A stretch of 32,884 nt of DNA from Thiotrichaceae bacterium (GCA_015486375.1 WFRR01000123.1:1-32884); one strand, 5' to 3'; numbered from the stretch's first letter, positions 7,982 to 17,444 are shown. Notes: a model not told the origin generated them from the letters alone. Numbers and translations are program-made.

Positions 7982-9304
7982 TTATTGATTATTCTCTTCA
8001 ATATTAGCAAGAGTTTCATTAAAACTTGCCATAAGTTGTTTATATTGTGATGCTGGAATATCATTCGCGGTCAAACAACGCTGAAAGACTTGTTCAGGTT
8101 GTAATTGTTCCAGTGTTTTAGTCTCTTTAGTCGCTCTGAGTGCATGTGCAATCATGGCTTTATTTTCAATCCGTAAAATATGTAAATGCGTTTTTTGTAC
8201 TGCATTATAAAGCTGTTTTGATAAATCACTGTGTAAACTTTTACCCGTATAGTGAATTTCTAACCAGTGTTGTTTTGTAGTCGCCCCCCGATCAGACTGA
8301 CTGCTTTCTAAACTGCTTATATAAATAGGGTCATTATCCAATAATATTTTAATTTCGTGCAGAATTTCCGCTAAATTACCCTTAATTTGACTCAACGCTT
8401 GGAAACGAGGAATAGCTATTTCTTGTATATCAGGCTGATGACTATCTGTATTAAATTGCAGTTCAATAACAATCTTTTGCTGTTTTGCTTCACCAAAACT
8501 CATTGCCAATGGTGATCCACAATAACGACGGGTTTCTGATTTTGCAATCCGTTGTGGAATATGTAAATGACCCAAAGCTAGATAGTCAATACTGTCAGGG
8601 AAGCACGTTGCACTCAAATGAGCCAGTGAACCAACATATAAATCTCTCACACCATCCCCTTGTTGGGTTTTGCCACCAGCAGTAAATAAATGCCCCATCG
8701 CAATAATAGGAATATTTTTCTGTGCGGTGTTGCTGTGTATTTCTAAATACTCTGCTCGTTGAGCGACAGCGATTTCAGCAACTTGATGATAATGCGCTTG
8801 AATAGCGGCTTTTAATTTATCTTCTTTATCATCTAGGCTTTCACCGAGCTGAGATAAACGTATATCTCTATCACGTAAATAAGGTACAGCACAAACCAAT
8901 AGTTCTAGCACACCTTGTTGATTGTGTAAGGCAATAATTTCATCTTCAAAAATTATTTCACCCTCTGTATTTTTACTCAATTGCGCCATAATATGAATAT
9001 TTAAATCTTTTAATAATGCCTTCGGTGCATTAAGAAAAGAGGGGGAATCATGATTACCTGAGATAATAATAATATGCTGGCAATAAGAATGAGCAATCGT
9101 ATTTAAAAAATCATAATACAAATTTTGAGCGGTGTTAGAAGGTGTATTAGAATCAAATATATCGCCTGAAATGAGCAAAACATCAACATGATTGTCAGCA
9201 ATATACTCACTCAGCCAAGTTAAAAATTCAGCAAACTCTTGATAACGAGCCTGTCTATAAAGCCGTCGTCCTAAATGCCAGTCAGAGGTATGAATAATTC
9301 GCAT
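7982..9304 (-). CDS. sbcD: Exonuclease SbcD (Mre11-like nuclease subunit)
   Basis: SbcD is the metallophosphoesterase nuclease of the SbcCD complex, which cuts DNA hairpins and protein-blocked ends. The 440-aa protein carries the family metal-binding motifs in order: DWHLG with D8 and H10, GDIFD with D48, GNHD with N84 and H85, then MGHLF and LGHLHIPQ. The C-terminal region keeps the SbcC-binding pattern. It is about 40 residues longer than E. coli SbcD, mostly in the linker regions. The ATPase partner sbcC, normally directly downstream, is absent; a helicase gene occupies that place. Confidence 0.92.
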   Translation of the reverse strand: MRIIHTSDWHLGRRLYRQARYQEFAEFLTWLSEYIADNHVDVLLISGDIFDSNTPSNTAQNLYYDFLNTIAHSYCQHIIIISGNHDSPSFLNAPKALLKDLNIHIMAQLSKNTEGEIIFEDEIIALHNQQGVLELLVCAVPYLRDRDIRLSQLGESLDDKEDKLKAAIQAHYHQVAEIAVAQRAEYLEIHSNTAQKNIPIIAMGHLFTAGGKTQQGDGVRDLYVGSLAHLSATCFPDSIDYLALGHLHIPQRIAKSETRRYCGSPLAMSFGEAKQQKIVIELQFNTDSHQPDIQEIAIPRFQALSQIKGNLAEILHEIKILLDNDPIYISSLESSQSDRGATTKQHWLEIHYTGKSLHSDLSKQLYNAVQKTHLHILRIENKAMIAHALRATKETKTLEQLQPEQVFQRCLTANDIPASQYKQLMASFNETLANIEENNQ

Positions 9305-9329
9305 AGCTTATCGATACTTTTGAAAAATG

Positions 9330-9358
9330 AACCACTGATTTTACTATGAACAGTGGTT
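9330..9358 (+). terminator. Perfect 8-bp hairpin followed by a T-run in the sbcD-gpmI divergent spacer
   Basis: AACCACTG (9330-9337) pairs perfectly with CAGTGGTT (9351-9358) around a 13-nt loop, then TTTTATATA follows on the plus strand. It has the form of a Rho-independent terminator read rightward, yet no rightward gene precedes it. It may stop antisense transcripts, end a small RNA or act as an operator. Confidence 0.4.
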
Positions 9359-9502
9359 TTTATATAGGCTCAAAATTTAGTGATCAAAGCTGCTTATGGT
9401 GTGCTGTTTAACACACATTAAATTTTATATGCCTTAAAAGACTACTTTGCTGTTAGAATCCTCTCCTAATCAAATAGATGAAATAAACAAGCAGAGGCTA
9501 TT

Positions 9503-11050
9503 GTGAAAAGAAGAGAAGTCCCTCGTCGTAAAACGATGTTAGTTATTCTAGACGGTTTTGGTGTTAATCCGAGCAAGAAATATAATGCTGTCTATGAAGC
9601 CAATACACCGCGTTTAGATGAGTATTTTGGTAATAATCCGCATACAACTTTACAAGCATCAGGTAAATCTGTGGGACTACCTAAGGGGCAAATGGGTAAT
9701 TCCGAGGTAGGACACTTTACCTTAGGTTGCGGCATGATTGTTAAACAAGATCTTGTTCGTATTGATGATTCTATTGAGGATGGGCGTTTCTTTGAAAAAC
9801 CTGCCTTATTAAGTACTTTAGAGGTTGTTAAAGCCTATAAAAGTGAACTACATTTAATTGGCTTAGTTTCTGATGGTGGCGTACATAGCCATATCAATCA
9901 CCTCAAAGCTTTATTTAGACTGTGTCAGAGTCATAATATTAAGCCTATTTTACATGTAATTACAGATGGGCGTGATACCTCACCGCGATCTGCCAAAAAC
10001 TATATTCAACAAGTGCAAGAAACAATTAAGTCCACAGGGGGCAGTATTGCCACCATCACAGGACGTTTTTATGCAATGGATCGTGATAATCGTTGGGATC
10101 GAACCGAATTAGCATGGCAAGCAATGGTTAATGGAGTTGGAAAACACGTTTCTGACCCATTACTGGCGATTGATGAAGCCTATGAGCAAGGTGAAACTGA
10201 TGAGTTTATTCGTCCGCGTATTTTACCTGATGCCAAACTTATTCAAGAAGATGATTCTATTATCTTTTTCAATTTTCGAGATGATCGTCCACGGCAATTG
10301 GCTTCTGCATTAGCCGCAGAGGAATTTACCAATTTTGATCGGGGTGAATTTGAAGTTGCTGCCTTAACCTGTCTGACTGAATATGATAAAAGTCTGTTAG
10401 CCCCTGTGGTTTTTCGTCCAGAACGTCCTTCAACCAATTTATCTCATGTGGTTGCATTGGCAGGACATAAACAATTTCACTGTGCTGAAACTGAAAAATA
10501 TGCCCATGTAACCTTCTTTTTCAATGGTGGACGAGAAAAGCCTTATGCGGGTGAAGACCGAGACATGATTCCGTCTCCTAAGGTCAATACTTATGATGAA
10601 AAGCCTGAGATGAGTGCCAAAGGGGTTGCTGACAGTGTAATCAATGCAGTCGAATCGGATAAATATGGTTTTATTGTGGTTAATTTTGCCAATGGTGATA
10701 TGGTTGGACACACTGCAATTCCTGAATCAATCATTAAGAGTATTGAAGCAATGGATACAGAGGTAGGGCGAGTATTGGATGCAGCCGTTGCCAATGACTT
10801 TTCAGTCGTTCTAACGGCTGACCATGGTAATTGTGATGAATACCGTGACCCTTTCACGGGTGAGCCACACACTCAACACACCACTTACCCTGTTCCTTGT
10901 ATGATTATCGATAAATCATATTGGCGTTTAGCCTCTTGTGGTGGACTCAGTTCTGTTGCACCGACAATTTTACACTTAATGGGAATTGCTCAACCAAAAG
11001 CGATGGGGTGTTACTCCTTGTTATTACAAGAAGTCAATATTGTAAAATAG
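9503..11050 (+). CDS. gpmI: 2,3-bisphosphoglycerate-independent phosphoglycerate mutase
   Basis: GpmI interconverts 3- and 2-phosphoglycerate in glycolysis and gluconeogenesis using two manganese ions and a phosphoserine intermediate. The 515-aa protein has LDGFG with metal ligand D17 and the catalytic serine S67 in GQMGNSEVGH. It also has ITDGRDTSPRSA, the FNFRDDRPRQL block and TADHGNCDE near the C-terminus. The start is GTG at 9503 with a GCAGAGG Shine-Dalgarno five bases upstream. It is followed 29 nt later by mlaA, possibly on the same transcript. Confidence 0.96.
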   Translation: MKRREVPRRKTMLVILDGFGVNPSKKYNAVYEANTPRLDEYFGNNPHTTLQASGKSVGLPKGQMGNSEVGHFTLGCGMIVKQDLVRIDDSIEDGRFFEKPALLSTLEVVKAYKSELHLIGLVSDGGVHSHINHLKALFRLCQSHNIKPILHVITDGRDTSPRSAKNYIQQVQETIKSTGGSIATITGRFYAMDRDNRWDRTELAWQAMVNGVGKHVSDPLLAIDEAYEQGETDEFIRPRILPDAKLIQEDDSIIFFNFRDDRPRQLASALAAEEFTNFDRGEFEVAALTCLTEYDKSLLAPVVFRPERPSTNLSHVVALAGHKQFHCAETEKYAHVTFFFNGGREKPYAGEDRDMIPSPKVNTYDEKPEMSAKGVADSVINAVESDKYGFIVVNFANGDMVGHTAIPESIIKSIEAMDTEVGRVLDAAVANDFSVVLTADHGNCDEYRDPFTGEPHTQHTTYPVPCMIIDKSYWRLASCGGLSSVAPTILHLMGIAQPKAMGCYSLLLQEVNIVK

Positions 11051-11079
11051 GCAGAAACCATCTTAATTAAGGATTTTCA

Positions 11080-11742
11080 ATGCAAAAATTATTCAAATTA
11101 GCGTTAGCTGCGAGTTTTACCGTAACCTTAGGGGCTTGTTCCACCAATAAACCTGCAATGGTTTCTAAAGTTGATAAACGTGAGAAAACAAACCGTAAGG
11201 CGTTTCGTTTTAATCAAAAGTTAGATAAGAATATTATTAAACCTGTTGCTACAAGCTATCAGAAAGTGACTCCTGATATTGTTGAGACAGGCATTAGTAA
11301 CTTCTTTGCTAATTTGGGTGATATTAATAATGCTTTTAACAATGTACTACAGGGAAAAATTGTCGATGCAGGCAGTGATATGACTCGCTTTGCCTTTAAT
11401 AGTACATTTGGTTTAGGTGGCATTTTAGATGTTGCCTCGACCTTACAACTCGAAAAGCATGATGAAGATTTTGGTCAGACATTAGCACATTGGGGGGTAA
11501 AATCAGGTTCATACAGTGTTACCCCTTTTCTGGGTGCTTCAACATTAAGAGGCTCAACAGGTTTTTGGCTTGATATGGCATTAGATCCGAGTAGTTATGC
11601 CAATAATAGTTTTGCTTATTCTTCTGTAAACTTTATTAATAATGAAGCCAGTGAATTAGCTGATAATAAGCCCGATGAGTATGCTTTAGCACGAGATGCT
11701 TGGATTAAAAAACGGGATGCACAAATTCTAGATAAAAAGTAG
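11080..11742 (+). CDS. mlaA: Outer-membrane lipoprotein MlaA (VacJ)
   Basis: MlaA sits in the outer membrane and removes misplaced phospholipids from the outer leaflet, passing them to the Mla retrograde pathway (MlaC, MlaFEDB). The 220-aa precursor has a lipoprotein signal peptide with lipobox LGAC and acylated cysteine C20. The MlaA/VacJ core is visible from NRKAFRFNQKLDK through FGLGGILDVAS, DFGQTLAHWGVKSG, PFLGASTLRGSTG and the LDPSSY block. A TAAGGA ribosome site precedes the ATG. The rest of the Mla system is not in the window. Confidence 0.92.
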   Translation: MQKLFKLALAASFTVTLGACSTNKPAMVSKVDKREKTNRKAFRFNQKLDKNIIKPVATSYQKVTPDIVETGISNFFANLGDINNAFNNVLQGKIVDAGSDMTRFAFNSTFGLGGILDVASTLQLEKHDEDFGQTLAHWGVKSGSYSVTPFLGASTLRGSTGFWLDMALDPSSYANNSFAYSSVNFINNEASELADNKPDEYALARDAWIKKRDAQILDKK

Positions 11743-11800
11743 TTCATTGAATAAATTATCAATTTAAAAATTAAAATAAATAGGACACACTAAAGCGGCA

Positions 11801-13156
11801 ATGAAAATACATATTTTAGGTATCTGCGGTACATTTATGGGCGGAATTGCCCTTTTAGCTAGAGAGTCGGGGGTTACAGTCACAGGTGCTGATGCCAATG
11901 TTTACCCTCCGATGAGTACCATGCTAGAAGAACAAGGCGTTGAAATTATAGAAGGCTATCGGGCTGAAAATTTCACTGAAGATACAGATTGTATTGTAGT
12001 TGGCAATGCTATGTCGCGCGGTAATGAAGCCGTTGAATCAATGCTAAACCGCAATTTGAACTACACCTCTGGACCACAATGGCTGCATGAAAATATCCTA
12101 AAACAGCGTTGGGTATTAGCGGTTGCAGGCACGCATGGTAAGACGACTACCGCAAGTATGTTAACGTGGATTTTGGAATATGCAGGTTTAAATCCGGGGT
12201 TTTTAATTGGTGGTGTCCCTGAAAATTTTGGTTTATCTGCTCGCTTAGGTGATTCACCTTTTTTTGTGGTAGAAGCCGATGAATACGATACGGCTTTTTT
12301 TGATAAACGTTCTAAGTTTGTCCATTATCATCCTCGTACTGCCATATTAAATAATCTTGAATTCGATCACGCTGATATTTTTGCCGATTTAGAAGCCATT
12401 AAAATCCAATTTCATCACCTTATTCGTACCATTCCGAGTGAAGGAAAAATTATTAATAATGCTGCCGAACCTGCTTTGGCAGATGTGATTGATAAAGGTT
12501 GTTGGACAGAAATCGAGACATTTTCAGGTGAAAATGTAGAGAGTGAATGGTCTGCTAATTATATTCAAGCGGATGGTTCTACGTTTGAGGTACTGCATCA
12601 AGGTGAAGTCCAAGGTTGTGTTGAATGGACACAAATAGGGCAACATAATGTCAGTAATGCGCTTGCGGCAATTGCTGCTGCCCGTCATGCGGGTGTGCCT
12701 ATTACTGAGTCAATTGCTGCATTAGAACAGTTCGCAGGGGTAAAGCGGCGGATGCAATTACGCGGAGAGGTGAATAGTATTCGCGTTTACGATGACTTTG
12801 CTCATCACCCCACCGCGATTGATACCACTTTAAAAGGCTTACGGGCGAATGTTGGCACACAACGCATTGTTGCTATTTTAGAACCCCGTTCTAATACCAT
12901 GCGGATGGGGATTCACAAAGCCCGTATTGCTGCTGCATTAGCACAGGCAGATGAGGTTATTCTCTATCAACCTGCTAGTGTTAATTGGGATATGCAGTCA
13001 GTTATTGATGACTTGGGTGAAAAAGCAAAACTATTTGAAAATGTAGATAAAATTGTTGATTATATTGCCACAACGACTCAAGAAAATGAGCATATTCTGG
13101 TAATGAGTAATGGTGGTTTTGAAGCAATTCATGCTAAAATTTTAGACCGTTTATAA
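11801..13156 (+). CDS. mpl: UDP-N-acetylmuramate:L-Ala-gamma-D-Glu-meso-DAP ligase
   Basis: Mpl is a murein recycling ligase: it joins recovered L-Ala-D-Glu-DAP tripeptide to UDP-MurNAc in the cytoplasm, bypassing several steps of de novo synthesis. The 451-aa protein has the Mur ligase P-loop GTHGKTTT (110-117) and the VEADEYDTAFFDKRSKF region. It also has NLEFDHADIF, the VYDDFAHHPTAI block and EPRSNTMR, all typical of Mpl rather than MurC. It lies 12 nt before ubiX, a gene pair kept in many gammaproteobacteria. AmpD, which feeds the same recycling pathway, is encoded 4 kb away. Confidence 0.95.
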   Translation: MKIHILGICGTFMGGIALLARESGVTVTGADANVYPPMSTMLEEQGVEIIEGYRAENFTEDTDCIVVGNAMSRGNEAVESMLNRNLNYTSGPQWLHENILKQRWVLAVAGTHGKTTTASMLTWILEYAGLNPGFLIGGVPENFGLSARLGDSPFFVVEADEYDTAFFDKRSKFVHYHPRTAILNNLEFDHADIFADLEAIKIQFHHLIRTIPSEGKIINNAAEPALADVIDKGCWTEIETFSGENVESEWSANYIQADGSTFEVLHQGEVQGCVEWTQIGQHNVSNALAAIAAARHAGVPITESIAALEQFAGVKRRMQLRGEVNSIRVYDDFAHHPTAIDTTLKGLRANVGTQRIVAILEPRSNTMRMGIHKARIAAALAQADEVILYQPASVNWDMQSVIDDLGEKAKLFENVDKIVDYIATTTQENEHILVMSNGGFEAIHAKILDRL

Positions 13157-13168
13157 ATCAAAAAATTT

Positions 13169-13804
13169 ATGCCACACACTCAAAAACCTGTATTTAGAAA
13201 AACAGTCACGCTGATTATGACAGGTGCATCAGGGGCGCAATATGGATTAGGTTTATTAGAACAACTGATCCGAACGAATGTGAAAATTTATCTGCTTTTA
13301 TCTCGTCCTGCTCAGATTGTTATCAATATGGAAACCGATCTGAAACTGCCTTCCCGTGCAAAAGCTATCACACAATTTTTACAGCAACATTTTTCTGCCC
13401 AAAAGGGACAATTACAGGTCTTTGAAAAAGAGCAGTGGTTAGCACCGATTGCCAGTGGTTCAGGGGTTGCGGATGCAACCGTTGTTTGTCCGTGTACAAC
13501 AGGGACATTGGCTTCGATTGCGATGGGAAGCAGTCGCAATTTATTGGAAAGAGCTGCCGATGTTGCGCTTAAAGAAAAAAAACAATTAATTCTTGTGGTC
13601 AGAGAAACCCCTTTTTCGGAAATTCATCTGGAAAATATGCTTAAGCTAGCCCGTATGGGAGCAACGATTATGCCTGCTAATCCAGGCTTTTATCATAAAC
13701 CTACACAGCTCAGCGATATTATTGACTTTATTGTGTCACGTGTACTTGAACATTTGCATATTGAACATAGTTTATTACCCAAATGGGGTGATGATAGAGA
13801 ATAG
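13169..13804 (+). CDS. ubiX: Flavin prenyltransferase UbiX
   Basis: UbiX makes prenylated FMN, the cofactor of the UbiD decarboxylase in ubiquinone synthesis. The 211-aa flavoprotein has the N-terminal GASGAQYGLGLLE motif and CPCTTGTLASIAMGSS. It also has ERAADVALKEKKQLILVVRETP and MPANPGFYHKP, all UbiX-specific. Translation probably follows from mpl, 12 nt upstream. UbiD itself is not in the window. Confidence 0.95.
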   Translation: MPHTQKPVFRKTVTLIMTGASGAQYGLGLLEQLIRTNVKIYLLLSRPAQIVINMETDLKLPSRAKAITQFLQQHFSAQKGQLQVFEKEQWLAPIASGSGVADATVVCPCTTGTLASIAMGSSRNLLERAADVALKEKKQLILVVRETPFSEIHLENMLKLARMGATIMPANPGFYHKPTQLSDIIDFIVSRVLEHLHIEHSLLPKWGDDRE

Positions 13805-13851
13805 GGTTTAAATCTGCACTTTGAATCCAAATAGATATTTCTTAATTACTC

Positions 13852-13877
13852 AGGAAACTATTATCAGATAGTTTCTT
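13852..13877 (+). terminator. Hairpin downstream of ubiX
   Basis: AGGAAACTA (13852-13860) pairs with TAGTTTCTT (13869-13877), with one G-U pair and an 8-nt loop. It lies between ubiX and the thioredoxin gene. Only a short AT-rich tail follows, so termination would be partial. Confidence 0.4.
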
Positions 13878-13935
13878 AAATATCAGCGAAAGCTTATATT
13901 TTAACCAATATTTTTTTAAAATAAAGGAGTTAGTC

Positions 13936-14313
13936 ATGGCGACTATTAATATTACCAGTGACAATTTTGAACCAACAATCACGAATAACGATATTGTTAT
14001 TGTCGATTATTGGGCAGAGTGGTGTGGACCTTGTAAGTCTTTTGGGCCGACTTTTGACAAGGTTTCAGAGCAAGCTGAATTTAGTGATGTTGTCTTTGCT
14101 AAAGTCAATACAGAAGAGCAACAAGAATTGGCAGCACACTTCCAAATTCGTTCGATTCCAACCTTAATGGTATTCCGTGAGCAAGTCGTCTTATTTGCTA
14201 ACCCCGGTGCTTTAAACGAGTCACAATTAGTTGAACTCATTGGTCAAATTAAAGAGGTTGATATGAAAAAAGTACATGCTGAAATTAAAGAAAAGGAAGC
14301 ACAAGCTAAATAA
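13936..14313 (+). CDS. Thioredoxin-family protein with charged C-terminal tail
   Basis: This is a cytoplasmic thiol-disulfide oxidoreductase of the thioredoxin fold. The active site WCGPCK has redox cysteines C30 and C33, and the cis-proline loop SIPTLM is present. The fold ends near residue 105; the last 20 residues form a lysine/glutamate-rich helix (MKKVHAEIKEKEAQAK) that classical TrxA of about 108 aa lacks. The ATG at 13936 has a clear AAGGAG site. No signal peptide is seen. It is separated from ubiX by a hairpin and so probably has its own transcript. Whether it is the housekeeping thioredoxin cannot be told from one locus. Confidence 0.9.
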   Translation: MATINITSDNFEPTITNNDIVIVDYWAEWCGPCKSFGPTFDKVSEQAEFSDVVFAKVNTEEQQELAAHFQIRSIPTLMVFREQVVLFANPGALNESQLVELIGQIKEVDMKKVHAEIKEKEAQAK

Positions 14314-14344
14314 AGATCAATCGTAATATAGCTTGAAACTAGGT

Positions 14345-14379
14345 TAATAAAAATACGTTAGATAATCGTGTTTTTATTA
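14345..14379. terminator. 13-bp AT-rich hairpin downstream of thioredoxin gene
   Basis: TAATAAAAATACG (14345-14357) pairs with CGTGTTTTTATTA (14367-14379) with one G-U pair and a 9-nt loop. The arms contain A- and T-runs, so it could terminate transcription in either direction. It lies about 30 nt after the thioredoxin stop, in the spacer before the alpha-2-macroglobulin-like gene. Confidence 0.5.
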
Positions 14380-14534
14380 GCTTGGCTAAGTATTTGCTAG
14401 ATACTCGCACTCAAAGAATCAAAAATTATCTATAAATCCACAGATTTGTTAGAAAATTGAAACTAATTGAACTTTTTTCGATCAATTATGGAATATTTCG
14501 TCATAAATTCAACTTTATCTAGTCATATATAACG

Positions 14535-17444
14535 ATGTTTAAAACTGCTGCTTTTTCTCCAGTGCTTGTTTTTTTAGGATTCTTATTTCTTATTAACAAT
14601 GCAATTGCTACCGATGTTTCCATAAAAGCCAACCCGATTCCTCAGGCTTTACTACAACTCAATGTAATTGATGTCAAAGAAGCGTGGCTAAAAGATAAGA
14701 AAGCCTTATCGATTATTTTTTCCCATAAACTAGCTAAAAGAAGTGATTACAGTAATTTTGTGACGGCAACCATCAATGGCGTCTCACTTAAGAGTCACTG
14801 GGTGTATACAAAGAATGCCCCCTATCGCCTTTATCTGACTAATATTCAAGCCAATAAAAAATATGAAATTTTTATTCGTCCAGGCATTCGTTCAATCAAT
14901 GGTTTAAAATTACTTAAACCGAAACATTTCAATATTATGACGCAGACGACTCCTGCCAGTATTGATTTACTTGATCATCAAAAAAGCTTTTCCAGTCAGC
15001 AATTGCCCAAATTACAGCTTCAAACTCAAAATGTGAAACAATATGATGCACATTTATATCGTTTGAATACCGATAAAATTGATCAATTTACCCAAAAATT
15101 ACAATACTCTGACCAATTATCAAAATGGCAAACCGACGAAATTAGCCAGTTCAGTGATTTTATTCAAAAGAGAACGATTTCTTTAGGTGAGAGTGTAGAA
15201 AATCAACGCTTCACCAGTCAAATTCAACTTAATCCTGAGAATCAATCCCTTAAAAGTGGTCTGTATTTTGTCTCTATTAAGGCGCGTACATCTGCTGAAA
15301 CGCCGTTAAATCAATTATTTTATTTTACTATTTCTGATATTGCCCTACATATCGACAATCTTAGCAGTAGCACTGAAATTTTAAGTTACTCCAAAAGCAA
15401 AGCTAAATTACTACCAAAAATCAAATTTAGCTTGATTTCTCCACAGGAAATTAGCATAGAGACAACCGATAAACAAGGACGTAGTCAGTTCAGTTTACGT
15501 GACAGGCCTTATGTAAGTTGGTTGGTTGTTATACCCACTAAAGCGAACCAACAACAATTTGTTTTACAAAAAATTCCATTAAGAAAAAAAGTTTATCAGG
15601 AGATACTAAACGATTCAGCCCATATTTTTCTAAATAAAAGAAATTATAAAATAGGAGAAAAAATAGATTTTTCCATATTACTACGTGATAAAAAGAATCG
15701 AGCCATTGCTGATCAAGTACTCTATGTTAAATTATTGGATGAAAAACAAAATCTTATTGATAAACAGGCGATTATTACCCCAGAACTAGGTAGTATTTCA
15801 AACTTCTTTCAGTTGCCTATTGCTAAAAAGATAGCAAAAGTAGAGGCTGAAGTGCCTTCAAGTGATACTAAAAAGATCATACAGTCTGAACCAGAATTAG
15901 GTGTAAAAACTAAGATAGTAGAACAAATAAAGACTCAAAAAATTCCCGAAAAATCGCCTTGGAGTGTACAAGTTTATCTCAATGAACAAGATGAAAATCC
16001 CTTATCGTCAGCACAATTTTATGTCGGTGCAACGGATTTTTTAGATGCTCAAGTCAATATTATGACGGATGAAACCGTGATTGGTGTAGATACGAATGTA
16101 CCTTTTTTACTAAAAGGTTATGTTGATGAATATATTTCACCTGAGAACTTGGAGGTTGTGGTCGAACGTCAAATTGACTGGCAAGCTTTTGCATCCCAAA
16201 AATATAAAAAATATCATTTTGGTACTGAAATAGATAAAACCTTACAGGGCAGTGAAATTTTACAGCGATTACGTTTAGATGAGCAAGGTCAGGCAAAATT
16301 TAGCTTACCTAAAATTAAAAATGATCTACATTCCATTTTATCCGTACATTTAAAGGCTGAAATGTTGATTGAACAACATGCTGTTGCGAGAGAATCTGAG
16401 ACGTTACAATATTGGCCTGCTGAAAGTATGATTGGAGTTTATAAGCTTGCAGAGAAGATAATAGAAAAACAGGAAACGGTAGAGAAAGCAGAAGAAAAAA
16501 CAGATATTGCAGCAAAAAAGTATTATTCACAACAGTTTGAATTAATTAATATTAATCAAAATAATGATTTATTAGCAGCAAATAAAGTTTTAATTAAATT
16601 ATTTAAACTTAGTCAACCCGCGATATTACACAAGTCCCGCTTATTAGAGAAAAATCAACCGCATAGTCAAAGTGATTTAAAGGAAAAATTACTTAAGCGT
16701 CATACTTTATCGTGGCAAAAAAATAAAAAAGGCAAGCTATTATTTAATTTAAAATATGGACATTACCGTCTAGAAACCATCAATCCTGATACGGATTTAC
16801 GCAGTGAATATTATTTTAGTGTCGGTACACAAAATCAGGATTTCTCTGCTAATCAACTGCAATTATCATTGGATAAACTGTGTTACCAGAAGAACGAAAT
16901 TGCCCGATTAAACATTACTTCACCTATTGATACGGATGCCATTATTCGCATTGCTTCTGATCATGTACATTGGGCAAAACGAGTCCAGCTAAAACAGGGT
17001 GAAAATACCGTAAACATACCAATAATCAAGCAGCTTTCTGATAAAAAACAAAATATTAGCGTCTTAGGATTGACTAAAAGCAATCATGCAAATAGCTATT
17101 TAGAAGGTAATTTACCACTCTTATTAAAGTCACTACAAACTCCCTTACAGATTGAGCCACTTAAAGAAGGTAATTGGCAATCGTTGCGTTTACACAGTGA
17201 AATGTATAAAAATAAGGAAGCGATTGTGGTATTAGGGCGTAGCAAAGGTAATGAAGTTTTATTACCCGAAATTATGCCTTTAATTCAAAGCGTTAATTTT
17301 GATGAAGACGGTGATGCAATCCTCAATAATAGTGAAGCAAAGATTGATGCAGAGCAAAAATACTATGCCACTTTATATTTCGTTGATAAAACCATTGAAG
17401 GACTCAATGTAGAATTTACCAGCTCACCTTTGCAATTTGATTAA
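14535..17444 (+). CDS. Shortened bacterial alpha-2-macroglobulin-like protein lacking the thioester half
   Basis: Bacterial alpha-2-macroglobulins (YfhM type) are periplasmic protease traps of about 1,500-1,900 aa, many with a thioester motif. This 969-aa protein starts with a probable signal peptide (1-26, AIA before TDV; no lipobox). An MG1-like domain spans about 43-130. An MG segment follows with SGLYFVSIKA and FTISDIALHI. About residues 362-385 (HIFLNKRNYKIGEKIDFSILLRD) match the family's YRPGE-type block. A further MG region begins near 475, and LSLDKLCYQKNEIARLNI near 777 matches a later MG domain. The protein ends where the thioester half should begin, and no GCxEQ thioester motif exists. 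The stop is shared with convergent ampD, so no continuation follows. Family assignment is by pattern and moderately sure. Confidence 0.7.
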   Translation: MFKTAAFSPVLVFLGFLFLINNAIATDVSIKANPIPQALLQLNVIDVKEAWLKDKKALSIIFSHKLAKRSDYSNFVTATINGVSLKSHWVYTKNAPYRLYLTNIQANKKYEIFIRPGIRSINGLKLLKPKHFNIMTQTTPASIDLLDHQKSFSSQQLPKLQLQTQNVKQYDAHLYRLNTDKIDQFTQKLQYSDQLSKWQTDEISQFSDFIQKRTISLGESVENQRFTSQIQLNPENQSLKSGLYFVSIKARTSAETPLNQLFYFTISDIALHIDNLSSSTEILSYSKSKAKLLPKIKFSLISPQEISIETTDKQGRSQFSLRDRPYVSWLVVIPTKANQQQFVLQKIPLRKKVYQEILNDSAHIFLNKRNYKIGEKIDFSILLRDKKNRAIADQVLYVKLLDEKQNLIDKQAIITPELGSISNFFQLPIAKKIAKVEAEVPSSDTKKIIQSEPELGVKTKIVEQIKTQKIPEKSPWSVQVYLNEQDENPLSSAQFYVGATDFLDAQVNIMTDETVIGVDTNVPFLLKGYVDEYISPENLEVVVERQIDWQAFASQKYKKYHFGTEIDKTLQGSEILQRLRLDEQGQAKFSLPKIKNDLHSILSVHLKAEMLIEQHAVARESETLQYWPAESMIGVYKLAEKIIEKQETVEKAEEKTDIAAKKYYSQQFELININQNNDLLAANKVLIKLFKLSQPAILHKSRLLEKNQPHSQSDLKEKLLKRHTLSWQKNKKGKLLFNLKYGHYRLETINPDTDLRSEYYFSVGTQNQDFSANQLQLSLDKLCYQKNEIARLNITSPIDTDAIIRIASDHVHWAKRVQLKQGENTVNIPIIKQLSDKKQNISVLGLTKSNHANSYLEGNLPLLLKSLQTPLQIEPLKEGNWQSLRLHSEMYKNKEAIVVLGRSKGNEVLLPEIMPLIQSVNFDEDGDAILNNSEAKIDAEQKYYATLYFVDKTIEGLNVEFTSSPLQFD

